This document shows, in pieces, positions 1-8,581 of a DNA stretch of 36,804 bases. The notes below the pieces were generated by a model. That model saw only the letters and a program-made list of their open reading frames with translations. It did not search any database and had not been told where the DNA came from. Position numbers and translations under genes: made by a program. Each line of letters starts with the position of its first letter. Within the stretch, counting starts at the first letter, position 1. Origin of the DNA: Candidatus Endomicrobiellum cubanum (GTDB taxonomy: Bacteria > Elusimicrobiota > Endomicrobiia > Endomicrobiales > Endomicrobiaceae); assembly GCA_031269735.1 (NCBI GenBank), contig JAISYS010000004.1, forward strand, positions 1-36,804. Reading direction: 5' to 3'.

Positions 1-539
1 TAAAATTTAGAAGTTAATACTTAAGCTAGGAAACACACCATGAAAAATATCAAATATATAGTTGGACATTAAGAGTATAATGTAAAGGCGAAGAGGGGTA
101 TAAGTCGCTCTTGGCCTTTGGAGGAAATTGAGCGAGGTTGAATATGCAGTATTGCAACAGGTTTTACAAGACACCATATAGTAAGGAGATCAAAGGGTTT
201 GAAAAAGTAGTAAATAATACCAATATAGATGATACGAAAGCAGGTATTATTAAAACACGGATATAGATTGACAAAAGAGGTATGGAGAATTTGGAATAGT
301 GGGTTTAATCAAGGAGAGAGAAGGTCTAAACGAAAGCGTGATAAGACAAGAAATAAAAGATTATAAAGGGAAGCAAAAGGAAATAAAGCCGCATTTAGAA
401 GAACATTGCAAGGGATTATGGAAAGAAACGATATCAACGGCAGGCATAGGGCTAATAATACGAGAGCTTAAATACCTAAATGTCCAATATGTTGTGATAG
501 TTGCTAAGCTTTTATATAATTTGATAAGATATTAAAAGC
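1..539. other. Decayed, unidentified stretch with no intact gene
   Basis: No credible complete gene is seen. Short open stretches lie in several plus-strand frames and each is soon stopped. One, around 229-345, has a basic Lys/Arg-rich end; another, around 375-500, ends in a Cys-rich Cys-Pro-Ile-Cys-Cys run. An open frame of 78 codons from 299 has no clear ribosome site and resembles nothing I recognise. Coding-like composition broken by stops in every frame suggests the remains of one or more genes, possibly a mobile element, but the family cannot be named from the sequence. Confidence 0.4.
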
Positions 540-1108
540 ATGACAATTTCAAATTTAGAAAAAATCAAATGCCCTAAAGGACACATCTTTGAAGCACAGT
601 TAATTTCAGCAATTAGTGTTTCTGATAATTTTGAACTTAAAGAAGCTCTAATTGCTGGAGAAGTAAACCTTGTTACTTGTCCAGATAAGCTTTCAAGAAC
701 AAGCAACTCAATAGCATGGCTAAAATGAAAAAAGAATTTAAGCTTGCTTTGGAAAATTTTAACGATAAAAATAAAATCACTTATGAGCCAATTTTATTGT
801 TTGGTGTTGAAGATTTAGTTTTACTTCTTAAGAAAGAGCAAGATATAGAAGATGAGGAAACTATTTTAACACATTTGGCTAATAGATTAAAATTAAATAT
901 AGTAAAAATAACTCCAAATGTCGCTAGGAAATTAGCTATACCAAAGCTTATGCCTTTTTTAAATCAAGATTTTAGTGAAAAATCTTTAATTTTTGGATTA
1001 GAAACTCTGATAAAGTATAATTCAAATCTTGAATATTATATTGATTTTTTAAAGAAATTATCAAATTACAAAAACATATTTACAGAAATAGCTAGAGTTA
1101 TTAAGTAA
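540..1108 (+). pseudogene. Broken CpXC-domain protein gene
   Basis: Two overlapping frames look like the two halves of one CpXC-family protein, a family of unknown function with paired Cys-Pro-x-Cys-like motifs. The first (540-728) has the N-terminal pattern: CPKGHIFEA near residue 10, then a helical stretch with ELKEALIAGEVNLVTCP. The second motif then reads CPDK where CPxC is expected, and the frame ends in unrelated residues. The second frame (716-1108, 130 codons) starts in the middle of an alpha-helical protein and has the character of the family's C-terminal part. The frame change near 690-720 and the missing segment after the second CP point to a small out-of-frame deletion. Alternatively, the 130-residue half could be expressed alone from the ATG at 716. 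Confidence 0.6.
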
Positions 1109-1110
1109 AT

Positions 1111-1647
1111 ATGAAGATTTGTTTAATTCTTTTTTTTATTATAATTTTTCTTAACTGTGCTTTTGCTAGTTTAAAAATTACTGCAATTTCAAATAAAAAC
1201 AACAAATTCAATATAATTTTAAATAATAGTATACAAATTTTAAATATAGAACTACAAAATAATGAACTGAAGTTTCCAACATACAAATCAAAAAATAAAC
1301 AATATCAACAGTTTTCCATATTGAAAAGAGATTTTAAAATATATTTAAAAGATTCTTTGCTAGGCAATAAAGTCCTTAGCAATAATAGAGATGTATCTTT
1401 TAATACTAATAAGCTTTATATATTAAGAAATAACACAGGTATTAAAGCTTTTGCCTCTGTGATTTTTGATAATGAAATTGAGATAGAGTGCCGTATAATA
1501 CAAGGAAAAAACAGTTTGTGGATAGCCTGGCCCAGTAATAAAATTAATGATAGGTGGGTTAAAAATTTTAAATTTATAGATAAAAATTTACAAAAGAAGG
1601 TTGAAACAAAACTTATCGTTGACTATACTACATATCATGAAAAATAA
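1111..1647 (+). CDS. Exported protein with SpoVG-like domain(s)
   Basis: The 178-residue product starts with a typical signal peptide: a hydrophobic run at residues 4-17, then small residues ending in AFA/S near 20. Residues about 105-170 match the SpoVG fold in order: IKAFASVIFDNEIEIECRII, then QGKNSLWIAWPS, then a C-terminal helix (KNLQKKVETKLIVDY). SpoVG is normally a cytoplasmic nucleic-acid-binding regulator of about 90 residues. The first half (about 22-88) repeats the same pattern in worn form (LNNSIQILNIEL, NNELKFPTYKS, RDFKIYLKDSLL), so I infer two tandem units. The ATG lies two bases after the stop of the broken CpXC gene, and the 3' end overlaps the next gene by 11 bases. The SpoVG resemblance is fairly sure; the role outside the cytoplasm is unknown. 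Confidence 0.65.
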   Translation: MKICLILFFIIIFLNCAFASLKITAISNKNNKFNIILNNSIQILNIELQNNELKFPTYKSKNKQYQQFSILKRDFKIYLKDSLLGNKVLSNNRDVSFNTNKLYILRNNTGIKAFASVIFDNEIEIECRIIQGKNSLWIAWPSNKINDRWVKNFKFIDKNLQKKVETKLIVDYTTYHEK

Positions 1648-3040
1648 CTTTTTTACAAACTCTAAGGTTAAATATATATTAAAAACATGCTTGTCTATCA
1701 CTTTAGTTATATTTTTTGTTATTTGGGCATTATTTTTGCATAAAAATATCAGTGTAAACTTTCCTATGATAGGTTTGCCAATAATAATTTTATGTTATTT
1801 TTTTAAAAATAATTACGCTACTATTTTAATTTGTTTAACTGTGGTCGTTACTTTTATGGAAATCATAGATTTTGTTATTAACTCAGGAGAACCATTTGTA
1901 GTTATTCGTTTCCAATCTAGATTAGTTTCTCTTGAATGTATAGCACTTATAATTTTATATTGGATTTTTGAGATGTATAAAAATCGATATAAAAAAGTTG
2001 AGAATGCATTAGTAGATGAAAACAACAATATTGCACTTGATATAATGTTAAAAAAAACTGAAATCTTAAAAAATAATACAGAAATAGAAAAAATGTCCAA
2101 AAAGATTGAAAATTTTGTTAATCTTGGTAATATTATACAGTTTTTTCATAAATTTTCTAGCGAAAATGAAATGTTTCTCAAAATTCAAGATATTGCTATT
2201 AATTTTATGGAAAAAGGGAGCTGGAAAGTAAAAAAATATACCGAAGATGATGTTTTTGCAAAATATATAAGAACAGAAAATTCTACTTTAATGATAAATG
2301 ATTTGTCTAAAGATAAACGCTTCAATATGAAAAACAGTAAAAAAAAATCTATATTGGTTGTGCCTATAAATATTAATGGTAAAGTTTGGGGGATTATAGA
2401 AGGCTTTTCATATATAAATAATTTTTTTTATGATGAAGATGTAGAAAAATTATTACTTTTTTCATCAAGTATAAGTAAAATAATTAATAATTACTATTTA
2501 TACGAAAACCTTCAAGCTCTTTCTATTGTTGATAGAGTTACAGGTTGTTACAGACAAAGTTTTTTTAAAGAACGTTTTAATGAAGAATTAGCTTATGCAA
2601 AAAGAAACAAACTTTCTTTAACTATTGGTATTTTAGATATAGATTTTTTCAAAAATATTAATGATAAGTATGGACACTTAGCTACAGATTCTGTTTTACA
2701 ACAATTCGCATCAGTCTTGCGTTCCACATTTAGAGAAACAGATATCTTAGCTAGATACGGAGGAGATGAATTTTCTTTTATAATGACACATACTAGCCCC
2801 AATGACGCTTTAAAAATATTAGAAGAAATAAGACTAACTATAGAAAAAACAAAATTTTATTTACCATTAGAAAAATTTCCACCTATTAGTCTAAATGTAA
2901 CAGCAAGTTTTGGTTTTGTATCGTTAACTCAAAATGATGATAATCTTAATGCTGAAGATTTTATAAAAAATTCAGATAAAGCTCTCTACAGAGCAAAGAA
3001 ATTAGGAAGAAATAGAATTGAAAAATACAATAACTCTTGA
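1637..3040 (+). CDS. Membrane-anchored diguanylate cyclase with GGDEF domain and I-site
   Basis: Predicted to make cyclic di-GMP from two GTP. About four hydrophobic segments occupy the first ~110 residues, followed by a coiled-coil linker (~115-155), a GAF-like region (~165-290) and a C-terminal GGDEF domain (~300-467). The catalytic motif RYGGDEF is intact (GGDEF at residues 375-379). The inhibitory-site motif RxxD (RETD, 366-369) sits exactly five residues before it, so product feedback inhibition is expected. I chose the ATG at 1637; an upstream in-frame TTG at 1601 would give 12 more residues but has a purine-rich run abutting it with no spacer. The gene overlaps the preceding exported-protein gene by 11 bases and the next GGDEF gene by 23 bases, so all three are probably co-translated. 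The signal sensed is unknown. Confidence 0.88.
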   Translation: MKNNFFTNSKVKYILKTCLSITLVIFFVIWALFLHKNISVNFPMIGLPIIILCYFFKNNYATILICLTVVVTFMEIIDFVINSGEPFVVIRFQSRLVSLECIALIILYWIFEMYKNRYKKVENALVDENNNIALDIMLKKTEILKNNTEIEKMSKKIENFVNLGNIIQFFHKFSSENEMFLKIQDIAINFMEKGSWKVKKYTEDDVFAKYIRTENSTLMINDLSKDKRFNMKNSKKKSILVVPININGKVWGIIEGFSYINNFFYDEDVEKLLLFSSSISKIINNYYLYENLQALSIVDRVTGCYRQSFFKERFNEELAYAKRNKLSLTIGILDIDFFKNINDKYGHLATDSVLQQFASVLRSTFRETDILARYGGDEFSFIMTHTSPNDALKILEEIRLTIEKTKFYLPLEKFPPISLNVTASFGFVSLTQNDDNLNAEDFIKNSDKALYRAKKLGRNRIEKYNNS

Positions 3041-4364
3041 TAAAAGATTACTAAGTTTAATATATACGTTTTTTGTAATAATTTTTTTATATTTTATAGT
3101 ACCATCTTCTGGCGGTACTATAATATGGATAACTTTTATAGGCTTATTAGGATTTTATTATTCATTATATATTAAAAGCTGCGTTATTTTTTCTTCAGTT
3201 TTTGTATGTTGCCTTTTTATAGCTTTTACAAAAAACTTTTCTTTTAATTTATTCATTATGTGTTTAATTTTTATTTCTTTAATACCATTTCCATATTATA
3301 TAAATATAAAGTTAAAAAAAATAAAAACAATTTTGTCTTCAAAAAAAAATGTTTTAAAAAATCAATATACATCTGTATTTTCTGAATATCAAGAGTCTAT
3401 AAAGTTAAAAAAAGAATATGAATATGACATGCAAAGGATATCTAAGCTGTATGATTTAGATGATTTGCTATCTAATATTACATTAAAAAAGGATTATGCT
3501 GATTTAATTTTAGATTTTTTTAGTCAAAGTTATGGTGTTTTTGGTGGAGCTATTTTGGAAAAAGTTCCCTCTGGATGGGAAAAAATATCTGTTTTTGGTA
3601 TTTTACAGGGAAATGATTTAGCTTCTTTTATGGAACTTACTAGTTTAGTTAATAATGGCACTAGTAGTTGTTATGTTATAGATAATAAAGAATTTAGTAA
3701 ACAGTATTTTAGTGTTTTATATTTTCCAATGTTTGTTGAAAACAGTATATTAGGGTGTATTTTTATTGTTGTAAAAAAAGATTTAGAATCAAGATATATA
3801 AAAGATGGTTCTATTTTTGTTTCTCATTTTTCTTTAGGTTTGAAAAGAATAAATTATTTTGAGGAAATAAAGCAAAAATTGCGATTTGATCCTTTGACAG
3901 GAGTATTATTAAAATTTTACTTTTTAGAGACTGTAAAGATTGAAATTCAAAAAAGTAAATATTTTTGCATTTTAATGCTAGATCTAGATAATTTTAAAGA
4001 TATTAATGATAAATACGGACATTTAGTTGGTGATAAAATTCTTGCAGAAATTAGTAAAATTATATTATCTATATTAGGAAATAATAGTTTGGTTGGTAGA
4101 TATGGAGGAGATGAATTTATAATATTTATTCCTGATTTAACTGAAAAAGAAACTATACTTATAGTAAATAAAATTAATAAATCTTTAAATAATAAATTTT
4201 TTGAAGAAAATAATGAAAAATTTAATATTACAGCAAGTATAGGTGTAAGTTATAATTCAAAAAGCAACTTAGAATTAAATACTATAGTTAATAAAGCTGA
4301 TGCAGCCTTATATAAAGCTAAGAAAAATGGAAAAAATACTTCAGTATTTTATAAAGAATTATAA
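3018..4364 (+). CDS. Second membrane-anchored GGDEF diguanylate cyclase, no I-site
   Basis: The layout matches the preceding gene: about four hydrophobic segments in residues 8-100, a charged coiled-coil linker (~100-145), a GAF-like domain (~160-285) and a GGDEF domain (~290-448). The active-site motif RYGGDEF is intact (GGDEF at 363-367). The position of the inhibitory RxxD reads GNNS, so product inhibition through that site is not expected. The TTG at 3018 is preceded by AGGAAG at good spacing and lies inside the 3' end of the upstream gene; no better ATG exists before the first membrane segment. The two cyclases probably arose by duplication, or were kept together as a pair with different feedback behaviour. 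No EAL or HD-GYP phosphodiesterase is present in the window. Confidence 0.85.
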   Translation: MKNTITLDKRLLSLIYTFFVIIFLYFIVPSSGGTIIWITFIGLLGFYYSLYIKSCVIFSSVFVCCLFIAFTKNFSFNLFIMCLIFISLIPFPYYINIKLKKIKTILSSKKNVLKNQYTSVFSEYQESIKLKKEYEYDMQRISKLYDLDDLLSNITLKKDYADLILDFFSQSYGVFGGAILEKVPSGWEKISVFGILQGNDLASFMELTSLVNNGTSSCYVIDNKEFSKQYFSVLYFPMFVENSILGCIFIVVKKDLESRYIKDGSIFVSHFSLGLKRINYFEEIKQKLRFDPLTGVLLKFYFLETVKIEIQKSKYFCILMLDLDNFKDINDKYGHLVGDKILAEISKIILSILGNNSLVGRYGGDEFIIFIPDLTEKETILIVNKINKSLNNKFFEENNEKFNITASIGVSYNSKSNLELNTIVNKADAALYKAKKNGKNTSVFYKEL

Positions 4365-4366
4365 AT

Positions 4367-4395
4367 TTGACTAGTATTCCTTTTTAAAGTATAAT
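4367..4395 (+). promoter_or_regulatory. Sigma-70-type promoter for the O-antigen ligase gene
   Basis: TTGACT at 4367-4372, a 17-base spacer, then a perfect TATAAT at 4390-4395. It lies in the only gap between the GGDEF pair and the next gene, about 48 bases before the ATG. Because the atp genes follow closely, this promoter may also feed the ATP synthase operon. Confidence 0.75.
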
Positions 4396-4442
4396 TATCG
4401 TCGAATAAATAAATATTTTCTAAATTAAAGGTTATTGCAGAT

Positions 4443-6566
4443 ATGTTAAGAACTAAACTACAGCAAATAGTCGTGTACGGTATGTCAGTATTATATTTTT
4501 TTATGGCCATCTCTTTTTATCTTGGCACTTATGATTCTGCTCAAATAAAAATCACTATTTTTCACGTCGGCGGAATTTTTGTTATTATGTCTTGGCTTCT
4601 TTTAAAATTAGAGGAAGGCAACTTATCTTTTTTAAAGAAAAATTCTATTTATCTATTACCGTTAATTTTATTTCTGTGTTCAGGTGTGGTTTCTCTTATA
4701 TGTTCTCCATTTAAACTTGCAAGTTTAAATGATTTTATTAGAAGGTTTATATATTCTGGAATTGTTTTTGTTTTGATAGATCAGTTCAGTAACGATAAAA
4801 GTCTTTCTAAGCTAAAAAGTTGGCTTTTAGCTGCTACTGCTATAGTATGTTTTTATGGTATATTACAAATATTAGATTATTATGTTATGCCTGGCCTTGA
4901 TCCCTTTATGTGGAGGCAAGCTTTTGGCGATAGGATCATGTCAACTTTTGGAAACCCAAACTTTTTTGGTGATTTTTTAATCGTTATGAGCCCAATACTA
5001 CTTGCCTTATGCATATGTCAAAAAAATGTTTTTTTATTCTTTTTATGGCTAATGATTGTATTATGTGTTTACAATACTGTTTCCAAAGGTGCTTGGCTTG
5101 GTTTTACAGCAGGACTTTTTATTTTCTCGATAATATATATTTTTGTGTTGTTGCGTAATAAGTTAAATAAAAAAATTATCATAATCAGTTCTATTTGTTT
5201 GCTAGGTCTAGTATCAATTTTTGGTTTTGGCACATATCGTAAAACTTTAGAAAGGACAGACAGTGCTTCTTTTAGAATATTTACTTGGCTTTCCACTTGG
5301 GAAATGATAAACACGCATCCCGTTTTAGGTACTGGTATAGGTACTTTTTATGTAACTTATCCTGCTTGGCGACGACCTCAGATATTTTTTATTGAGGATA
5401 AACATAATACAGAAAGTGATCATCCAGAAAATGAATACTTAGAAATTTGGTATGAGGAAGGTATAGTAGGCATATCTATATTTTTAACTTTTGTAATTTT
5501 AATTCTTGTTGTTGGCTACAAAAACATAATGTTTTTACGTTTAAGAAAAATGCCAAAAGAACGATTTCTTTTGTATCTCCAGTTGGGTGTAACTTCTGCA
5601 TTTGTAGCACAACTTGTACATGATAGTGTATGTGTATCTTTGAGGTTTGTTTCTTCAGGAGTTATGTTGTGGTTAGTAATAGGTTTAACTTTGACTATAG
5701 CTGCAAGAATTAGAATTTTAAACGAAGAAATTAATTTTAATGAAATAAATGCTTTAAAAAAGTCAATAAAAATTTTGTTACAAGTAATTGTTATAATAAT
5801 ATTTTCAGTTGCTATAATTTTTACATCCAGGTTTTTTATTGCAGACTATTTACATCCTAAAGCTATAGCTTTTTCAAAAGTTTCAAACTTGACTAATGCT
5901 ATAGCTACGTATGATAAAATCAATAAATATAATCCATCGTTTCCAATGTCTATGTATTTTAAGGCAAACGCCTATATTGAAAGATGGAAAGCAGGCGATC
6001 CATTAAAAGCAGAACAAACCTTTATAAATCTTTGGACACTCGCTCCCAATTATGTGCAATCAAAATATATTGCAGGAACAATGTATGAAAAGGGGATACG
6101 TGCACATATAAATTTGCTAAATGAGTATAAATCTTTAGGAAAATCTCAAGATATTATAGATTCTCAACAAAAAGAAATTGCTAGGGCTTTTATTAATGCT
6201 GAAAAGTATTACAAGCAATATATTGAAATTGATCCAATATACTCACTAACTTACTATGCTCTTGCTAGTTTATATGCAAAAGCAGGTAAGTTTGACGAAG
6301 CAGAAAGAATCTTAAAAGCTCACTTAGAATACCCTAAAAATTTACAAGTTCCTCCACACAATTTTTGGATAGAAGATTGGTCTCAAAGACGCAAAACAGA
6401 ATATTCTGAAACTTATATTCATCTTGCTAATTTATATAAATACTTAGGCAAACTCAACGATGCAAAAAAAGCTTATAAACAAGCTTTGGACTTGAATCCT
6501 TTTAATATAAATGCTAAACTTGCCATAAGTGAATTAGATAATAGTTTAAATCATAATAATAAATAG
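4443..6566 (+). CDS. O-antigen ligase family (Wzy/WaaL-like) membrane protein with C-terminal TPR repeats
   Basis: A 707-residue polytopic membrane protein. The first ~420 residues hold about ten hydrophobic segments with a large loop carrying the O-antigen ligase/polymerase signature (PVLGTGIGTFYVTYPAWRRP, then the charged HNTESDHPENEYLEIWYEEG at about 320-345). One more membrane segment follows near 440-465, then a soluble C-terminal part (~480-707) with tetratricopeptide repeats: ALASLYAKAGKFDEAERIL and HLANLYKYLGKLNDAKKAY are clear units. Such proteins join or polymerise polysaccharide units on the outer face of the inner membrane, or attach glycans to proteins; the substrate cannot be read from sequence. 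The gene has a consensus promoter at 4367-4395 and ends 18 bases before atpB. Confidence 0.82.
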   Translation: MLRTKLQQIVVYGMSVLYFFMAISFYLGTYDSAQIKITIFHVGGIFVIMSWLLLKLEEGNLSFLKKNSIYLLPLILFLCSGVVSLICSPFKLASLNDFIRRFIYSGIVFVLIDQFSNDKSLSKLKSWLLAATAIVCFYGILQILDYYVMPGLDPFMWRQAFGDRIMSTFGNPNFFGDFLIVMSPILLALCICQKNVFLFFLWLMIVLCVYNTVSKGAWLGFTAGLFIFSIIYIFVLLRNKLNKKIIIISSICLLGLVSIFGFGTYRKTLERTDSASFRIFTWLSTWEMINTHPVLGTGIGTFYVTYPAWRRPQIFFIEDKHNTESDHPENEYLEIWYEEGIVGISIFLTFVILILVVGYKNIMFLRLRKMPKERFLLYLQLGVTSAFVAQLVHDSVCVSLRFVSSGVMLWLVIGLTLTIAARIRILNEEINFNEINALKKSIKILLQVIVIIIFSVAIIFTSRFFIADYLHPKAIAFSKVSNLTNAIATYDKINKYNPSFPMSMYFKANAYIERWKAGDPLKAEQTFINLWTLAPNYVQSKYIAGTMYEKGIRAHINLLNEYKSLGKSQDIIDSQQKEIARAFINAEKYYKQYIEIDPIYSLTYYALASLYAKAGKFDEAERILKAHLEYPKNLQVPPHNFWIEDWSQRRKTEYSETYIHLANLYKYLGKLNDAKKAYKQALDLNPFNINAKLAISELDNSLNHNNK

Positions 6567-6584
6567 TTTCAGAGGTGTTTAGAG

Positions 6585-7307
6585 ATGCAGATTAGTCCTG
6601 ATGTGTTGTTTTCTGTAGCAGGATTTCCTGTGACAAATACAGTTATTACTACTTTAATCACAGATGTTGTCATAATTACGCTTGTTATATTAGCTACTAA
6701 AAAAGTATCTTTAAAACCTCAAGGTACACAAAATGCTATCGAAGCTATTATCGACTATTTTAGAGAAACAACTGAAAGTATTGCCGGCAGTAGAGCGTCT
6801 TTTATATATCCTTGGGTAGTATCATTTTTTCTATTCATAATAATTTCAAATTTAATAGCACAAATTCCAGGTTTTGAATCTATAAGATTCCATGTATCAT
6901 CTGGGGACCATGGAGTTCCTCTCCTAAGAGCTGCTACAAGCGATTTAAATTTAACTTTAGCGCTTGCAGTTGCTTCTGTAGTAACAACGCATTTTCTGAG
7001 TATTAAACACACTGGTATAAAAGGCTATTTAACAAGGTTTATTAGTTTTAAAATGTTTCCTGTATTTTTATTTGTGGGTATATTAGAATTTGTAAATGAA
7101 CTTGCAAAGTTTATATCTTTTTCTTTTCGTTTATTTGGAAATATTTTTGCAGGAGAAAAGGTTATGGCAACAATGTATGGAATATGTTCGTTTGGGTTAC
7201 CGCTACCGTTTATAGGATTAGAGCTCATGGTAGCTCTTATACAAGCAATAGTATTTGCTATGCTTACTATGGCATTTATGCATATAATGACAGACAAGTC
7301 TCATTAA
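6585..7307 (+). CDS. atpB: ATP synthase F0 subunit a
   Basis: The 240-residue product forms the stator half-channel next to the c-ring. Hydrophobic helices span the protein and the essential arginine is present in ELAKFISFSFRLFGN (Arg182). The C-terminal helix has the family pattern LELMVALIQAIVFAMLTMAFM. The start has AGAGGTG upstream at usable spacing. It is the first gene of an atpB-E-F-H-A-G-D-C set and begins 18 bases after the O-antigen ligase gene, so the operon may lack a promoter of its own. No atpI is seen upstream. Confidence 0.95.
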   Translation: MQISPDVLFSVAGFPVTNTVITTLITDVVIITLVILATKKVSLKPQGTQNAIEAIIDYFRETTESIAGSRASFIYPWVVSFFLFIIISNLIAQIPGFESIRFHVSSGDHGVPLLRAATSDLNLTLALAVASVVTTHFLSIKHTGIKGYLTRFISFKMFPVFLFVGILEFVNELAKFISFSFRLFGNIFAGEKVMATMYGICSFGLPLPFIGLELMVALIQAIVFAMLTMAFMHIMTDKSH

Positions 7308-7316
7308 ATTTAATGA

Positions 7317-7553
<237 letters not shown>

Positions 7554-7570
7554 TTAAATAAGAGATAAAA

Positions 7571-8080
7571 ATGGAAATAATACAAAAATTTGGACTTGAA
7601 GCAAAATTATTTTTATTTCAGCTTGTCAATTTTTTAATCATTGTATTTATTCTTAAAAGATTTTTGTTTGCTCCTTTAAGAAAAATGCTTGAACAAAGAA
7701 AACGCAAGATAGAACAATCCTTACTAGATGCAGAAAATGCTAAACTGGCTTTGGATAATGCTAGCCAAGAAAGAAAAAAAATGTTATCTGAAGCTAAACT
7801 TAATGCAGATAAACTGACTTCTTCTGTTAAAATTGCTATTGAAGAGGAAAAACAAAAAGCTACAATTGAAGCAAAACATCAGGCTCAGACGATTTTAGAT
7901 GAAGCAAGACAGCAGGCTGGTTTAGAATTTGATAACGTTTCTAAACAACTTGGGAAAATGTCTATAGATTTATCACAAAAAATTTTGAAAAAAGTCTTTT
8001 CTGACCTGTTTAGCGAAGAAGAAAAACAAAAGCTTATGTCGCGTGCTTTGGAAAAAATAGATGAAAAGATTACAAATTAA
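7571..8080 (+). CDS. atpF: ATP synthase F0 subunit b
   Basis: The 169-residue peripheral-stalk protein has one N-terminal membrane helix (residues ~12-32, LFLFQLVNFLIIVFILKRFLF). A long, highly charged alpha-helix follows (~40-150) with the Ala/Glu/Lys pattern of the dimeric b stalk, including RKMLEQRKRKIEQSL and EAKHQAQTILDEARQQA. Length is normal for the family. It follows atpE by 17 bases and overlaps the start of atpH by 20 bases, indicating translational coupling. A single b gene is present, as in non-photosynthetic bacteria. Confidence 0.95.
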   Translation: MEIIQKFGLEAKLFLFQLVNFLIIVFILKRFLFAPLRKMLEQRKRKIEQSLLDAENAKLALDNASQERKKMLSEAKLNADKLTSSVKIAIEEEKQKATIEAKHQAQTILDEARQQAGLEFDNVSKQLGKMSIDLSQKILKKVFSDLFSEEEKQKLMSRALEKIDEKITN

Positions 8081-8417
8081 AGAACTTGTCTGGTCAATTG
8101 TAAAATACGATGAATTATCTGAAAAAGATTTGAATTGGATTATTTCAAACTTTTCTAGAAAAGAGCTTAAGTTATTTATGATGCTTCTTTTTAAAGAGAT
8201 TAAAAATAACAATATTTTAGTAAATTTTGCAGGTACTTTAAGCGAAACAAACAAAAATAAAATCTTAGAAATGTTCCCAGGTAAAAAAATTATTTTTAAT
8301 AGAGATGATGAGACTTTAGTGGGTGGAATTTGTTTGGAATATGGTGATTTTGTTTTTGATTGTAGTGTCAGTGCAACCATAAAAAGAATTTTAAATGTAA
8401 TAAAAGAGGCTCTCTAA
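8061..8417 (+). CDS. atpH: ATP synthase F1 subunit delta, shortened at the N-terminus
   Basis: It occupies the atpH place between b and alpha and carries the C-terminal delta signature: VNFAGTLSETNKNKILEMF, then DETLVGGICLEYGDFVFDCSVSATIKRIL, with the Gly-Gly and the final helix of the family. The product is only 118 residues against about 175-185 usually, so most of the N-terminal six-helix domain that caps the alpha subunits is missing or greatly reduced. The ATG overlaps the end of atpF by 20 bases, leaving no room for a longer frame without running through atpF. It could be a natural short form or an eroded gene. Identity rests on the C-terminal half and on position. Confidence 0.78.
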   Translation: MKRLQIKELVWSIVKYDELSEKDLNWIISNFSRKELKLFMMLLFKEIKNNNILVNFAGTLSETNKNKILEMFPGKKIIFNRDDETLVGGICLEYGDFVFDCSVSATIKRILNVIKEAL

Positions 8418-8560
8418 AAACCTTAACGCATTTTTTTACCGTGCCTTTTTTCGACATTGCTGCGTTAAAAGTCTTGTGCTTATCATACGATAAGTCCTAC
8501 GTCTTTTGTCTTGCATTGTCAAAATTCATAGGAATCTATACACACTATGGCTTTTAGAGA
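8411..8560 (-). repeat. Dispersed intergenic element, copy A (inside the atp operon)
   Basis: A palindrome-flanked element fills the atpH-atpA gap. The ends are TCTCTAAAAACC (8411-8422) and its near-perfect reverse complement (8549-8560, 11 of 12). A second inner pair is TTAACGCA / TGCGTTAA, and a hairpin CTTAT-CGTATG-ATAAG is seen on the minus strand. Read on the minus strand, it aligns with the elements at 12784-12913 and 28202-28336. Shared blocks include TTGACAATGCAAG, TTATCGT, ATAAGCACAA, TTTTAA and GGCAC(A/G)GTAA. Its left end overlaps the atpH stop codon and its right end lies just before the atpA ribosome site. Confidence 0.7.
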
Positions 8561-8581
8561 AACCCCAAAAGAGAGATTGTA

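Noticed and set aside
1601-1636. TTG start giving a longer first GGDEF protein
   Set aside because: The purine run abuts the codon with no spacing, and the extension lies within the preceding gene; ATG 1637 is simpler.
7301-7316. Perfect 16-bp palindrome TCATTAAATTTAATGA at the end of atpB, followed by GGGTTTTTT
   Set aside because: Considered as a terminator between atpB and atpE, but the stem is almost all A-T with no loop, and termination here would cut the operon.
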